This document shows positions 25,541 through 34,651 of a stretch of DNA of 46,635 nt, one piece after another. The first letter of the stretch is position 1. Each line of letters begins with the position of its first letter. Below the pieces are notes generated by a model. It ran no database searches. It saw nothing but the letters and a program-made list of their open reading frames with translations, and had not been told where the DNA came from. Origin of the DNA: Candidatus Electrothrix gigas. Lineage in GTDB: Bacteria; Desulfobacterota; Desulfobulbia; Desulfobulbales; Desulfobulbaceae. A program made the position numbers and the translations under genes. Location of the stretch: assembly GCA_022766165.1 (NCBI GenBank), contig QYLO01000021.1, positions 1 to 46,635 of the forward strand. Reading direction: 5' to 3'.

Positions 25541-26935
25541 TCATCCCTCCAGTGCATTCTTCTCCACATACTCTCGGATCAGGGCAAGATCAGCATCCAT
25601 GATCTCACAGCGACTTTCCTTATCAACCAGTCCAGCCAAGGCAGGTGGTAATTCCACCGCATGGGCAGTGGCCTTTTGCACGGCCTCCCCGAATTTGGCC
25701 GGATGGGCCGTGGCCAGACAGACGACGGGTCGATCCCCCTTGAGTTCCTGGGCAGCCCGAACTCCAACAGCGGTATGCGGGTCAAGCAGGTAGGCATGGT
25801 CCTTGTCATACTGTTGGATCGTGGCAAGCGTCTCTTGCTCAGACACAGCATGAGCAGCAAAATCACAGGCTGCCTGCTCTTTAAAGAGAGACAGATCCAT
25901 ACGACCGGTTGCAGCAAAGGTCTCCATATCCGCCTTGACCTTGCTCCCGTCCTGCCCATGCAAATAATAGAGATATCGCTCAAAATTCGAGGCAATCTGG
26001 ATATCCATAGACGGGCTATAGGTTGGGGTCACATCTCCGGCAATGGAGTAGTCTCCGTTGTTGACAAAGCGAGTCAAGATATCATTGGAGTTGGTGGCCA
26101 GAATCAGGCGGTTGATACAGCCTTCAGGCAGGAGCTGTTTAGCCACATAGCCTGCAAAAATATCACCAAAATTGCCTGTTGGTACGGAAAAATCCACTGA
26201 CTCAAAACCCTGCCTGCGCAACTTAAGAAAGGCAAAAACATAGTAGACCACTTGGGCCAGAACACGCGCCCAGTTAATGGAGTTGATCGCCCCGAGCTGA
26301 TACTGATCCTTGAATTCCAGATCATTAAAGAGCTCCTTCACAATGGCTTGGGCATCATCAAAGGTGCCATGCACGGCGAGGTTAAAGACATTGGCATCTG
26401 TGACCGTGGTCATCTGCAAAGCCTGGATCGGGCTGGTGCGTCCGTGCGGATGCAGGATAAAGATATTAATTCGCTTTCGTCCTCGAACTCCGTAAATGGC
26501 AGCACTGCCCGTATCACCGGAAGTAGCCCCAATAATATTCATAAAGCCGTTGCTCTTGTTCAGCTCATACTCAAACAGATTGCCGAGCAACTGGAGGGCC
26601 ACATCCTTAAAGGCCAGGGTTGGACCATGAAAGAGTTCCATGATGTACAGATCATCAACCTTGCGCACTGGCGTAACCTGGGGATGATGAAATGAGCTAT
26701 AGGCTCGCTCAATCAGCTCTTCCAGATCATTCCGTGGCATATTGCCGGAAAAGAGATCCAGTACCTCGAGGGCAAGTCCCTGATACTGAAGATTCTGCCA
26801 GGCTTCCAGCTTCTGTGCTGGCACCGAAGGCAGGGTTTCTGGAAGAAGCAAGCCTCCGTCCCGGGCAAGGCCCATCATAACTGCCTGATCAAACTCTATG
26901 GGTTCTATTCTGCCCCGCGTGCTGATATATTTCAT
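25541..26935 (-). CDS. thrC: Threonine synthase
   Basis: A 464-residue PLP enzyme that turns O-phosphohomoserine into threonine. Hallmarks are the N-terminal KYISTRG, the segment ELFHGPTLAFKDVALQLLG with the PLP lysine, IIGATSGDTGSAAI, VPTGNFGDIFAGY and the end LATAHPAKFGEAV. The layout and length match the bacterial long type. The ATG at 26935 is preferred over GTG at 26944 because the product then begins MKYISTRG, as in the family; no clear ribosome site is seen. It is divergent from the zinc-ribbon gene on the other strand. Confidence 0.95.
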   Translation of the reverse strand: MKYISTRGRIEPIEFDQAVMMGLARDGGLLLPETLPSVPAQKLEAWQNLQYQGLALEVLDLFSGNMPRNDLEELIERAYSSFHHPQVTPVRKVDDLYIMELFHGPTLAFKDVALQLLGNLFEYELNKSNGFMNIIGATSGDTGSAAIYGVRGRKRINIFILHPHGRTSPIQALQMTTVTDANVFNLAVHGTFDDAQAIVKELFNDLEFKDQYQLGAINSINWARVLAQVVYYVFAFLKLRRQGFESVDFSVPTGNFGDIFAGYVAKQLLPEGCINRLILATNSNDILTRFVNNGDYSIAGDVTPTYSPSMDIQIASNFERYLYYLHGQDGSKVKADMETFAATGRMDLSLFKEQAACDFAAHAVSEQETLATIQQYDKDHAYLLDPHTAVGVRAAQELKGDRPVVCLATAHPAKFGEAVQKATAHAVELPPALAGLVDKESRCEIMDADLALIREYVEKNALEG

Positions 26936-27234
26936 AACTATCACGTAATGATATGGTGTAATGGTTGTAATACCCCTGTATCCCGGCCCCTGAGTTGAGA
27001 GAACAAAAGATGAAAGAGGGTTTTTATTGAAGATGCGGAAAGAATTCTACAATGTATCCTTTGAATGTCAAATATTATTCTCAAGATATAAACCCTTCCC
27101 GGTCTGGCAACAAAGAAAACGGACAAAAAAAATATCGCCGACAGCCTTCCTCTATGCTATGTTTACGGAACATTACCTCGTTCATTCTCAGCCTTTTAAC
27201 TTCAACCTTTTAACTTTTTCAACAGGGAGACCCC
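26936..27234. promoter_or_regulatory. Divergent intergenic region, thrC and zinc-ribbon gene
   Basis: About 299 bp separate the divergent thrC and zinc-ribbon starts, so promoters for both must lie here. The sequence is AT-rich near the right end, with GGGAGA just before the ATG at 27235. I see no convincing hairpin, leader peptide or operator; the ORFs across it look spurious. Confidence 0.5.
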
Positions 27235-27672
27235 ATGAATTGTCCTGTATGCAACAACACGCTCACTCAGGTAACTATTGGAAATATCGAATTAGATGTC
27301 TGCAAAGATGGTTGCGGTGGGATTTGGTTTGATCGTTTTGAGCTGCAACAAATGGATGAGCCGCACGAGTTTACAACAGAACAGCTTCTTGATGTACTTG
27401 GTGAAGATTCTCAGAACAAGCCAGATATAGATACCTCGAAAAGGCTTCACTGTCCCAAATGTCATGATGTTATCATGATGCGCCATTTTCATAGCGTCAA
27501 GCGAGAAGTCGAGGTTGATCAATGCCCAAAATGTAATGGTTACTGGCTGGATAGCGGAGAGCTGTTCAAAATTCGTCAACAGTTTCAGAGTGAAGAGGAA
27601 AAAACCCAGGCAGCGAAAAAGTACTTTTCCAAAATTTTTGACAAGGATCTCCAGGCAATGAAGAAGAGATAA
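27235..27672 (+). CDS. Double zinc-ribbon (zf-TFIIB-like) protein
   Basis: A 145-residue protein with two matching zinc-binding ribbons. The first has CPVC at residues 3-6 and CKDGCGGIWFDRFE near 21-34. The second has CPKC near 79-82 and CPKCNGYWLDSGE near 101-113. The C-terminal tail is charged and helical. Proteins of this TFIIB-zinc-ribbon-like family are widespread and poorly defined; nucleic-acid or protein binding is likely. GGGAGA precedes the ATG. No operon partner is evident. Confidence 0.85.
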   Translation: MNCPVCNNTLTQVTIGNIELDVCKDGCGGIWFDRFELQQMDEPHEFTTEQLLDVLGEDSQNKPDIDTSKRLHCPKCHDVIMMRHFHSVKREVEVDQCPKCNGYWLDSGELFKIRQQFQSEEEKTQAAKKYFSKIFDKDLQAMKKR

Positions 27673-27851
27673 CGCTGCATATCTGCATATCTCCCTTCCT
27701 CATCTTGATTTCCAGAACAAAAAATCAGGCAGGTGGCAGGTATTCTGAATACTCTTCAGTAAGAGTTGAGATGGAGCAGGGAGAGTGAACGTACAGAGCA
27801 TTCTCAGTAAAATTTAAAGGCCAAAAAGGAGCTTGGTAAATCGTTGAATAT

Positions 27852-28409
27852 TTGAGGACATATCAGGTGAGATCAGAGTATCTGGACAGTATAACAGGTA
27901 TTGCCAACCGGTATTTTTTTGATAAGCAACTCCACAGGGCGTGGGTCAATGCACAAAAAACAAAGAACCCGCTCTCTCTTCTGCTCTGTGAGATTGATCA
28001 GCTCAACAGCGAGAGGAGCCGATCTGCTGCTGATTCATGTCTCAAGAAAATAGCCGAGTGTCTTAAGGCAACGCTTCGTCGACCAACTGACGTGGCAGCA
28101 TATTACGAGGGCAAAAAATTTGCTCTGCTGCTTCCCTACACTGATGCCCACGGTACGCTGATTATTACCCATCGCATCCTTACCAACGTCCGTTCTCTGG
28201 CTCTTGTCTGTGAACCATCAGAATTATCAGAATCTTCACATACTGCCCAGACAGTGACCATCAGTATAGGCGGACACAGCTTTTGGCCTGTACCAGGGGT
28301 ATCCCTAGATACAATCGTTCATCTTGCTGAAATCAGATTGTTTCAGGCAAAAAATTGCGGAGGCAATCAGAGCAGGCTCAGTACGACCTGCCGTGATGTC
28401 TTGCTGTAA
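27852..28409 (+). CDS. Degenerate GGDEF-domain protein
   Basis: A 185-residue protein that looks like a stand-alone GGDEF domain. DSITGIANRYFFDKQL near the start and LALVCEP, VTISIGGHSFWP, and LAEIRLFQAKNCGGNQSR toward the end match the family. The catalytic loop that would read GGDEF is YYEGKKFALLLP, and the aspartate-rich substrate loop is also changed, so diguanylate cyclase activity is unlikely. It may bind nucleotide or protein as a receptor or effector. The start is unsure: TTG at 27852 or GTG at 27867, both with a distant AAGGAG. No sensor domain precedes it. Confidence 0.65.
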   Translation: MRTYQVRSEYLDSITGIANRYFFDKQLHRAWVNAQKTKNPLSLLLCEIDQLNSERSRSAADSCLKKIAECLKATLRRPTDVAAYYEGKKFALLLPYTDAHGTLIITHRILTNVRSLALVCEPSELSESSHTAQTVTISIGGHSFWPVPGVSLDTIVHLAEIRLFQAKNCGGNQSRLSTTCRDVLL

Positions 28410-28423
28410 ACGCTGTGAACGCT

Positions 28424-28463
28424 CTGGCTCCTTGGAGTCAGGGAAGTCTTCCTTCTCTTTTTT
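28424..28463 (+). terminator. Possible terminator after GGDEF-like gene
   Basis: Two small stem-loops lie in tandem, CTGGCTCC with GGAGTCAG (28424-28441, one mismatch) and GGAAG-TC-TTCC (about 28442-28452), followed by a T-rich run ending near 28463. It lies 15 bp after the stop. Stems are short, so confidence is low. Confidence 0.35.
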
Positions 28464-28465
28464 CC

Positions 28466-28494
28466 TTGACATTGCAAAGTTGCCGTGTTCTTAA
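28466..28494 (+). promoter_or_regulatory. Possible sigma-70-type promoter
   Basis: A perfect TTGACA (28466-28471) is followed after 17 bases by TCTTAA (28489-28494), a weak -10 match. It lies about 50 bp before the beta-helix gene start and could drive it. The poor -10 makes this tentative. Confidence 0.3.
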
Positions 28495-28545
28495 CACAGA
28501 TAGAAAAATATGCGCAGTTTTAAAATAAAGAAGGAGATTTTGAGT

Positions 28546-29850
28546 ATGGCAAAGGTATACAGAGACAGCAGGTTTTATTTCTTTATTATCCCTTTTCTGC
28601 TCACACTATCGGTGCTAGCAGTGACTTTCAGGCCGGTACAGGCAACGGATATCACTGTTGATGAAACCACCTGTACTCTTCGTGAGGCCATTGACTCGGC
28701 AAATAACGATACTGCTGCTGGAAGTGGTTGTGTTGATGGTTCCGGCGATGACACTATCATCTTGGGAACTGATGTCATTCTTGAGGCTGCACTACCAGAG
28801 ATTATCAGCCCCATCATCATTGAGGGCCAAAGCCACACCATTGATGGCAATAATGGAAGTTGGTCTGTCTTGACAGTCCTCAACAACGGTCGTCTTTCCT
28901 TGAAGAAGACGTTGATTACCAGAGGGCATCTGACGATTGGGGGCGATGGCGGCGCAGGGATTAAAAATCTTTCAGGAATCGTTACTCTGACCGAGTCTGT
29001 AGTCAAAGGAAATAAAGCTGATCAGAATGTAGGCGGAGGAATTTATAATAACGGCACGCTTACCTTGATCAATTCTACAGTCAGTGGCAACACTGCTGAT
29101 TATACAGGCGGAGGAATTTACAATAACGGCGCCTTAGTCATGATCAGCTCTACAGTGAGCGGTAATTCAGCCAGCACCAACGGAGGGGGCATTCTTAATG
29201 ACGGCGGCACAGTCACTCTGAGCAATTCTACTGTGAGCGGGAACAGGGCAAAATCTGGAGGTGGTATTGATACTCAAGCAGGACTGGAGAATAGCAGTAC
29301 GCTCACACTGAAGAATTCAACAGTTACCGAGAACTCTTCAAAAGAAAAAGGCGGGGGAATAAGCAATGCGTTTGGTACTGTTACACTGATCAACTCCGTA
29401 ATTAGCGGAAATTCAGCTCTGACTGGCGGTGAAGAAGTGTACAACTTCGGTATACCGGAGCAGAGTATTATTCATGCTCATGCTTTTAATGTGTTCGGTG
29501 ACAGCAGTAAGAGTACTGCCCAAGCGTTTGATGGCTTCACACCCGGCAGCAATGATCTTACCGCCACCAGCGATGGCACAAACCCGACAGCTCTATCTGC
29601 TATCCTCAGCCCTTTGGCTAACAACGGCGGGCCAACCCAGACCCATGCCTTAGTTCCAGGTAGCCCGGCTCTTGACTTGGATGCAGCATGTAGCGCCGGC
29701 TTGACCACAGACCAGCGTGGTTATCCCCGTCCGGGGACAGAGGGGACAAAATGTGATGCGGGAGCCTTTGAAAGCAGTGTTGAGCCGACAACAAACAACA
29801 GCGGCACGACCTTTTTTCCTGCTGTCTATCTTCTTCTTTTAGGTTCGTAA
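28546..29850 (+). CDS. CSLREA / parallel beta-helix surface protein
   Basis: A 434-residue exported protein starting at ATG 28546, which has AAGGAG upstream; an ATG at 28510 is less likely. A signal peptide (about residues 1-33) leads to TTCTLREAIDSANND, a CSLREA-type motif. Then come five or six beta-helix rungs of about 25 residues, each with GGGIxNNG..TLxNSTVSGN. The C-terminal domain carries NNGGPTQTHALVPGSPALD, the choice-of-anchor Q pattern, and ends in a short hydrophobic tail. Such proteins are surface or secreted and may bind glycans. It converges on the next gene with only 11 bp between the stops. Confidence 0.85.
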   Translation: MAKVYRDSRFYFFIIPFLLTLSVLAVTFRPVQATDITVDETTCTLREAIDSANNDTAAGSGCVDGSGDDTIILGTDVILEAALPEIISPIIIEGQSHTIDGNNGSWSVLTVLNNGRLSLKKTLITRGHLTIGGDGGAGIKNLSGIVTLTESVVKGNKADQNVGGGIYNNGTLTLINSTVSGNTADYTGGGIYNNGALVMISSTVSGNSASTNGGGILNDGGTVTLSNSTVSGNRAKSGGGIDTQAGLENSSTLTLKNSTVTENSSKEKGGGISNAFGTVTLINSVISGNSALTGGEEVYNFGIPEQSIIHAHAFNVFGDSSKSTAQAFDGFTPGSNDLTATSDGTNPTALSAILSPLANNGGPTQTHALVPGSPALDLDAACSAGLTTDQRGYPRPGTEGTKCDAGAFESSVEPTTNNSGTTFFPAVYLLLLGS

Positions 29851-29861
29851 CCCAGGTGCTG

Positions 29862-30434
29862 TCAAAACAGACCAAGCGCATAGTTCTGACAGCAGACTTC
29901 CACATCAAAGGCGTTAAGCACTCGCAGATTTTGTTCTCGTTTTGCTCCAGTCAGGGGAGGCGCAGGAGGATATTTTTTTATCAACCTGCTTGCCTGCTCC
30001 TGATCAGGAATAGCCTCCATGCCAGTGGCCAAAACCTTCCCTTTGTTGGTTTCCAACAGCTCTGCATCACGACCATTGGTCACCACAGCCAGAGGAATAC
30101 AACACCTGCTGTCCAACACCCGTGCCGCTGCCAGGGCTGATTTTTCACGGGTTACCAGAGAACCTGGGCCGTAACGGAGAACAAAGAGACGCTGTCCATT
30201 ATAGGACACTGTGAGGTCAACAGTTGAACGAACAAAGATGTGGTTGAACAGCGTTTCCACAGTCAGGCGAGGTTCCAAATCCTGCTTGGCAAACCCCTTT
30301 TCCTCTACCAGCATCCGGGCCAAATCCTGCCGCAACTGTTCATCATCCGTGTCAGGCAACTCTTCGCCAGTCAGATAATCCTTAAGCGTTCCATAGACCA
30401 GATGATGCTCTGGGATCTTTCGCTGCATAGCCAA
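29862..30434 (-). CDS. HsdR N-terminal-like protein lacking ExK
   Basis: A 190-residue protein similar to the N-terminal nuclease-fold domain of type I restriction enzyme R subunits (HSDR_N_2). Family segments are LRQDLARMLVEEKGF, TVDLTVSYNGQRLF and LAVVTNGRDAELLE, then AIPDQEQASRLI. Where active members have D-x(n)-E-x-K, this one reads VDLTV ... FVLRYGPG, so the glutamate and lysine are lost and cleavage is unlikely. No helicase, HsdM or HsdS genes are near. It starts 44 bp after efp, on the same strand, and may share its transcript. Confidence 0.75.
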   Translation of the reverse strand: MAMQRKIPEHHLVYGTLKDYLTGEELPDTDDEQLRQDLARMLVEEKGFAKQDLEPRLTVETLFNHIFVRSTVDLTVSYNGQRLFVLRYGPGSLVTREKSALAAARVLDSRCCIPLAVVTNGRDAELLETNKGKVLATGMEAIPDQEQASRLIKKYPPAPPLTGAKREQNLRVLNAFDVEVCCQNYALGLF

Positions 30435-30477
30435 CGCCTTTTTCTGCCTAAATTATCGGTAAGACATCATCAACTTT

Positions 30478-31044
30478 TCAATCTTTTACTCTGGTAATAT
30501 ACTCCCCAGATCGGGTATCAATCTGAATCTTATCCCCTTCATTGACAAAGGGCGGCACCTGGAGCTGAAAACCGGTTTCCACAGTAACTGGCTTGGTATC
30601 AGTTCCCGAGGTATCTCCTTTGACCCAAGGGTCGGCACGGGTAACTTCCAGTTCAACAAAGGTAGGCAGGCTGATATCAATGGGACGATCACCATCAAAA
30701 AAGAGGACTTGCACCTCCATATTGTCTTTGAGGAACTTAATATTATCGCCAAGCTGTTCCCGAGTCAGAAAGATCTGCTCATAGGAGGTGGTGTCCATAA
30801 AGTGAAACTCATCGTTCTGTGAATAGAGATACTGCATGGTGCGTTCTTCCAGATCTGGCTTTTCAAACTTATCATTTGAGCGATAGGTCTGGGTGAATTG
30901 GTTACCGGAAATCATGCTCCGCATCTTGGTGCGATACAGAGCCTGCCCCTTGCCCGGTTTAGAGAATTCAAAATCTATAATGATATATGGATCACCGTCA
31001 ATTTGAACCTTGAGTCCTTTACGTAAATCTGATGCTGAGTACAT
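30478..31044 (-). CDS. efp: Elongation factor P
   Basis: A 188-residue translation factor that helps ribosomes stalled at polyproline stretches. The N-terminal KOW-like domain has the modifiable lysine in the loop SKPGKGQA, at residue 32. The central OB domain has EVQVLFFDGDRPIDI, and the C-terminal OB domain ends with ETGFQLQVPPFVNEGDKI, the efp signature, then RSGEYITRVKD. Length is standard. No modification gene such as epmA is beside it. The upstream 31045-31277 interval is AT-rich and probably holds its promoter. Confidence 0.96.
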   Translation of the reverse strand: MYSASDLRKGLKVQIDGDPYIIIDFEFSKPGKGQALYRTKMRSMISGNQFTQTYRSNDKFEKPDLEERTMQYLYSQNDEFHFMDTTSYEQIFLTREQLGDNIKFLKDNMEVQVLFFDGDRPIDISLPTFVELEVTRADPWVKGDTSGTDTKPVTVETGFQLQVPPFVNEGDKIQIDTRSGEYITRVKD

Positions 31045-31307
31045 TGGTCTATCCTCATAAATGTTTTTTTATATGAAAGTACGTTCTTTTATTAGGTGGA
31101 TTAGGTGAAATAGGCGTTATTGTTGTTTGATATGAACCATAATATTATGAGATAGCCCTGTTTTTTGCAACCCTTCCCTATCTTTTCTTGTCAATTTGCA
31201 GCAACTCTTTTACATTGAGTGGACTACTTTTTTGCATAAATGCACTCGTTGTCCAGGCTGTTTTCTAGGCCACACGGGTGTACAAGATAACAGACAGGAT
31301 GTATCTC

Positions 31308-31827
<520 letters not shown>

Positions 31828-31901
31828 TCCGTATAACGATCTCCATATCTTCTTCATTTTTTATTGATTATTAAAATGAACCAAGCGAAAACAGTGCCGT
31901 T

Positions 31902-32240
31902 TTGACCACAGAACAAAAAAAACTTCCTCAAAAAAAGGGAGAAAAGACCACGGAAAAGCTGGCAGGCAGTACGCCTAAAAAGCCCCGGATAAAACCAGCG
32001 GCTCAATCTGCTACGAAAAGAGGAAATACAAGAAGAAAGAGTACGCCAAAACCAAAGCCCTATGATCATATCCCGATCATTATTGCCCTGTTGGTTATCT
32101 TTAGTTTGACCCTTTTATGTATCGGTATCGGTCTGACCCATTATCTGACCCCGGAACGTGCTGGTATTCCAGCCTGCGGCCAACTGCCCTGTTCTTCGAC
32201 TTTTTCAGCTCCTCTTTCTCAAAAGGGTGGAGGAGAATAG
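31902..32240 (+). CDS. Hypothetical basic single-pass membrane protein
   Basis: A 112-residue ORF with a very lysine/arginine-rich N-terminal half (KKPRIKPAAQSATKRG) and one hydrophobic helix at about residues 57-80 (IPIIIALLVIFSLTLL). The basic part would face the cytoplasm. The TTG at 31902 has no ribosome site, so the start is uncertain. The last 22 bases overlap the end of the pseudouridine synthase gene on the other strand. I do not recognise the family. Confidence 0.5.
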   Translation: MTTEQKKLPQKKGEKTTEKLAGSTPKKPRIKPAAQSATKRGNTRRKSTPKPKPYDHIPIIIALLVIFSLTLLCIGIGLTHYLTPERAGIPACGQLPCSSTFSAPLSQKGGGE

Positions 32241-32869
32241 AATTCCAGTTCTTTCATGGTGAACGGATGGGTAAAGGCCAAGGAGGTTGCATGGAGATAC
32301 ATGGGATCGCCCATTTGCCCGGAACCGTAGAGACTGTCTCCAATAATAGGGCATCCTAAGCCCAAGGGATGGGCAGCATGCAGACGGAGTTGATGGGTTC
32401 TGCCTGTGAGCGGGCTAAACTCAATTCGAGTCTGCGGATTGGCCTTATCTCCACAGAGGGCAAGACGGTGCCAGCGGGTGATGCCCAGTTTTCCCTGAAC
32501 AGGATCATAGATCTGATAGGGGCGATGTGCTGGGTCGAGGCGAAAGCGGAGTTCTATATGACCGTTCTCTTGTGTCACTTCCCCATCGAGCAGGGCAATA
32601 TATTTTTTTGCTACCCTGCGCTGAGAAAAGAGCTTGCTAAGATAACGATGAGCTGCTGTGGTCAGAGCAAGAACCATCAGACCAGAGGTAGCCATATCCA
32701 GCCGATGCACAGCCGGTTGTTTGATGGCTTGAGGAAAGTATTCTTGTAGGCGACTCACGACAGAGTCCTGTTTATTCGGCCCCCGTCCAGGAACCGCCAG
32801 CAGCCCTCCTGGTTTATTGACCACCACCAGTTGTTGATCAGCAAAGATGATCTCTAATACTTTGTGCAT
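32219..32869 (-). CDS. RluA-family pseudouridine synthase, catalytic half
   Basis: A 216-residue RNA pseudouridine synthase. The catalytic aspartate is Asp58 in AVHRLDMATSG; VVNKPGGLLAVPG at about 16-28 and PLTGRTHQLRLHAA near 160 are other family hallmarks. There is no S4 domain. The ATG at 32869 has AGGGGA just upstream. A longer ORF reaches 33061, but its extra residues overlap the next gene in another frame. The upstream gene encodes what is usually the N-terminal half of the same protein, so the two likely form one enzyme in pieces. Confidence 0.9.
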   Translation of the reverse strand: MHKVLEIIFADQQLVVVNKPGGLLAVPGRGPNKQDSVVSRLQEYFPQAIKQPAVHRLDMATSGLMVLALTTAAHRYLSKLFSQRRVAKKYIALLDGEVTQENGHIELRFRLDPAHRPYQIYDPVQGKLGITRWHRLALCGDKANPQTRIEFSPLTGRTHQLRLHAAHPLGLGCPIIGDSLYGSGQMGDPMYLHATSLAFTHPFTMKELEFYSPPPF

Positions 32870-33711
32870 ATCCCCTGTTTTCCCTCCAGTCCACAGAGCA
32901 TGAAGCCTAGAATTGGATAACATTTTCCTGAGCAGGAAGGGTAAAAATGTCCATGTTGGCGTGTGCCTGCTGCGTTTTCTTTGCCAAAGTAAAATTCTGC
33001 CAGACCCAGTGGGGTCAACCCATGGACTGCTGCATATTGGAGTAACTTTGGTGCGCAGCAATCGCCTGTGCCAGTTGGGGGCAGCCCTTTTTTGTCCATG
33101 TTAAAGGCAAAGACCTGTTCCAAGCTGGCAACCTGTCTGTGAAAGTTTTGAAGCTGATAGAGCTGGTGGATTTTTCGCATAAGTTGTTGCGATTTTTTTT
33201 TGCGTAGCCGAACAAGCTGTTGTCGATCTTCTGCGCCAGATCGAAGTTTGCTGATCGTTACAGTCATTTTTTTGATTTCCCGCTCTTGGGCATCGTGAAC
33301 TTGGTGAAATTTTTTGAGGTCAAAGACAGGATCAACCCAGCCCGGTATTTGCCAGAGTCCGTTGTATTGGCCAGAAAAAGCCTTAAGATATACGGTTTCT
33401 CGATTCGTCGCCTGTCTCACCTGTGTAATCTGTGTAGCCTGTGCCACCATAACCCCGAACATCTTGCCCCGGGCAGGTCCCCAGAGATAGTCCGCAGAGC
33501 AACGGGGATCAGCCTGCTGAGATGGACAAGAAAGATCAACTCTCTTTACCTGTTCTAGGGTTTTTATGAGCTGCAAGGCCGCTTTTTGCGCTGGAAGTGC
33601 TGAAAGGACGTGTTCCTGTCCGCAGATTCGGCAGAAACCAGTTGTACCTGCTGTGCAAGTCACTCTGTCGGTTGGATAAATCTGGCTGCTCTGTTCTCTC
33701 TTCTTTTGCAT
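32854..33711 (-). CDS. N-terminal domain of long RluA-type pseudouridine synthase
   Basis: A 285-residue protein if the ATG at 33711 is used; a GTG at 33801 would add 30 residues with a hydrophobic stretch. It matches the N-terminal part of the about 550-residue RluA-family enzymes known from Vibrio and relatives: GKMFGVMVAQ, then YLKAFSGQ, a long coiled-coil-like charged helix, GDCCAPKLLQYA, GLAEFYFG and FYPSCSGKCYPIL. In those proteins the catalytic domain follows directly; here the frame ends and the next gene overlaps by 16 bp in another frame. It is a gene split, with the overlap allowing coupled translation. Confidence 0.75.
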   Translation of the reverse strand: MQKKREQSSQIYPTDRVTCTAGTTGFCRICGQEHVLSALPAQKAALQLIKTLEQVKRVDLSCPSQQADPRCSADYLWGPARGKMFGVMVAQATQITQVRQATNRETVYLKAFSGQYNGLWQIPGWVDPVFDLKKFHQVHDAQEREIKKMTVTISKLRSGAEDRQQLVRLRKKKSQQLMRKIHQLYQLQNFHRQVASLEQVFAFNMDKKGLPPTGTGDCCAPKLLQYAAVHGLTPLGLAEFYFGKENAAGTRQHGHFYPSCSGKCYPILGFMLCGLEGKQGICTKY

Positions 33712-33891
33712 CGCTTTGTACCAAAAAACAAAAAAATATCTCAGAAGCAAGGGCAAGGCTGCTGAAAAGGGGAAAAGGTTGATGCATTTTTTAGGATTCA
33801 CGCTATAGTTACAGCCACGATAATGCGGTTTTGGTTCTGCCGCAGGATAAAAATAAAAAAGATTTGATTACCATAAACCGGAGAATATTTC

Positions 33892-34605
33892 ATGTCAAAA
33901 CAACAAAGCTCTTTTCACTTAAATGATTTGCGGGAAAATTCTCATCTTGAGCAGTATAACGGCGTTCTGGATGAGCTGAATCTTCCCCCAGGAGTGGTTG
34001 GGTTTTTACAAAAAAATCAGCGCAAGATTTGGACTGTAGTGATTCTCATTGCCGTTGTGGTGATTGTTGCTTCACTCTATGACTCCTACCGCACCTACAC
34101 GCTTGATAAGGCTGCAAAGTCTTATGATGAGGCTTTGCTTTTGCAAGGAGAGGAAAAGATAGCCGCACTGAACAAGACCAAGGATAAGTTTAGCTCAACC
34201 CCCTCTGCTCTTTGGAGCCAGATTCAACTGACCCATCTTGATCAGGAAAAAGGCAAGTACCAGAAGGCTATAGAACGCTTAGAGGCTCTAAAGCTTGAGT
34301 TGGATGAAGAAGATTTGCTCAAACCTTTGGTTATGGCAAACCTCGGCGCACTGTATGAACAGAGTAATGCGTTGAATAAGGCTGTTGCCATATACAAGGC
34401 ATTGCAACAAAAAGAGGGATTTGAGGAGATGGCCTTGAGTAGTCTTGGCCGGACCTATGAGGCAATGGGGAACAAGGAAGAGGCCATAGCCATGTATCAG
34501 CGATATATGAGTTTAACCGATGAGAAGCAGGGTACAACTGGGCCTGGACAGAATTCATTGGCCCGAGATATGGTGCAGGCCAGCCTGAATCGTCTCTTGC
34601 AGTAG
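33892..34605 (+). CDS. YfgM-like TPR membrane protein
   Basis: A 237-residue protein with a short cytoplasmic N terminus, one transmembrane helix at about residues 44-63 (IWTVVILIAVVVIVASL), and periplasmic TPR-like repeats after it (AKSYDEALLLQ, AIERLEALKLE, AVAIYKALQQKEG, EAIAMYQRYM). This is the layout of YfgM (TPR_21), which helps periplasmic protein folding with the Sec translocon. No bamB is adjacent. The start ATG has GGAGAA upstream. It precedes panC by 46 bp. Confidence 0.8.
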   Translation: MSKQQSSFHLNDLRENSHLEQYNGVLDELNLPPGVVGFLQKNQRKIWTVVILIAVVVIVASLYDSYRTYTLDKAAKSYDEALLLQGEEKIAALNKTKDKFSSTPSALWSQIQLTHLDQEKGKYQKAIERLEALKLELDEEDLLKPLVMANLGALYEQSNALNKAVAIYKALQQKEGFEEMALSSLGRTYEAMGNKEEAIAMYQRYMSLTDEKQGTTGPGQNSLARDMVQASLNRLLQ

Positions 34606-34651
34606 TTTTGCAGTAAGTTTGCAGTAAGGTGGAGGCAATTTTTTTACTGCT

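Noticed and set aside
27027..27332. 101-residue plus-strand gene
   Set aside because: It overlaps the start of the zinc-ribbon gene in another frame and has no recognisable features.
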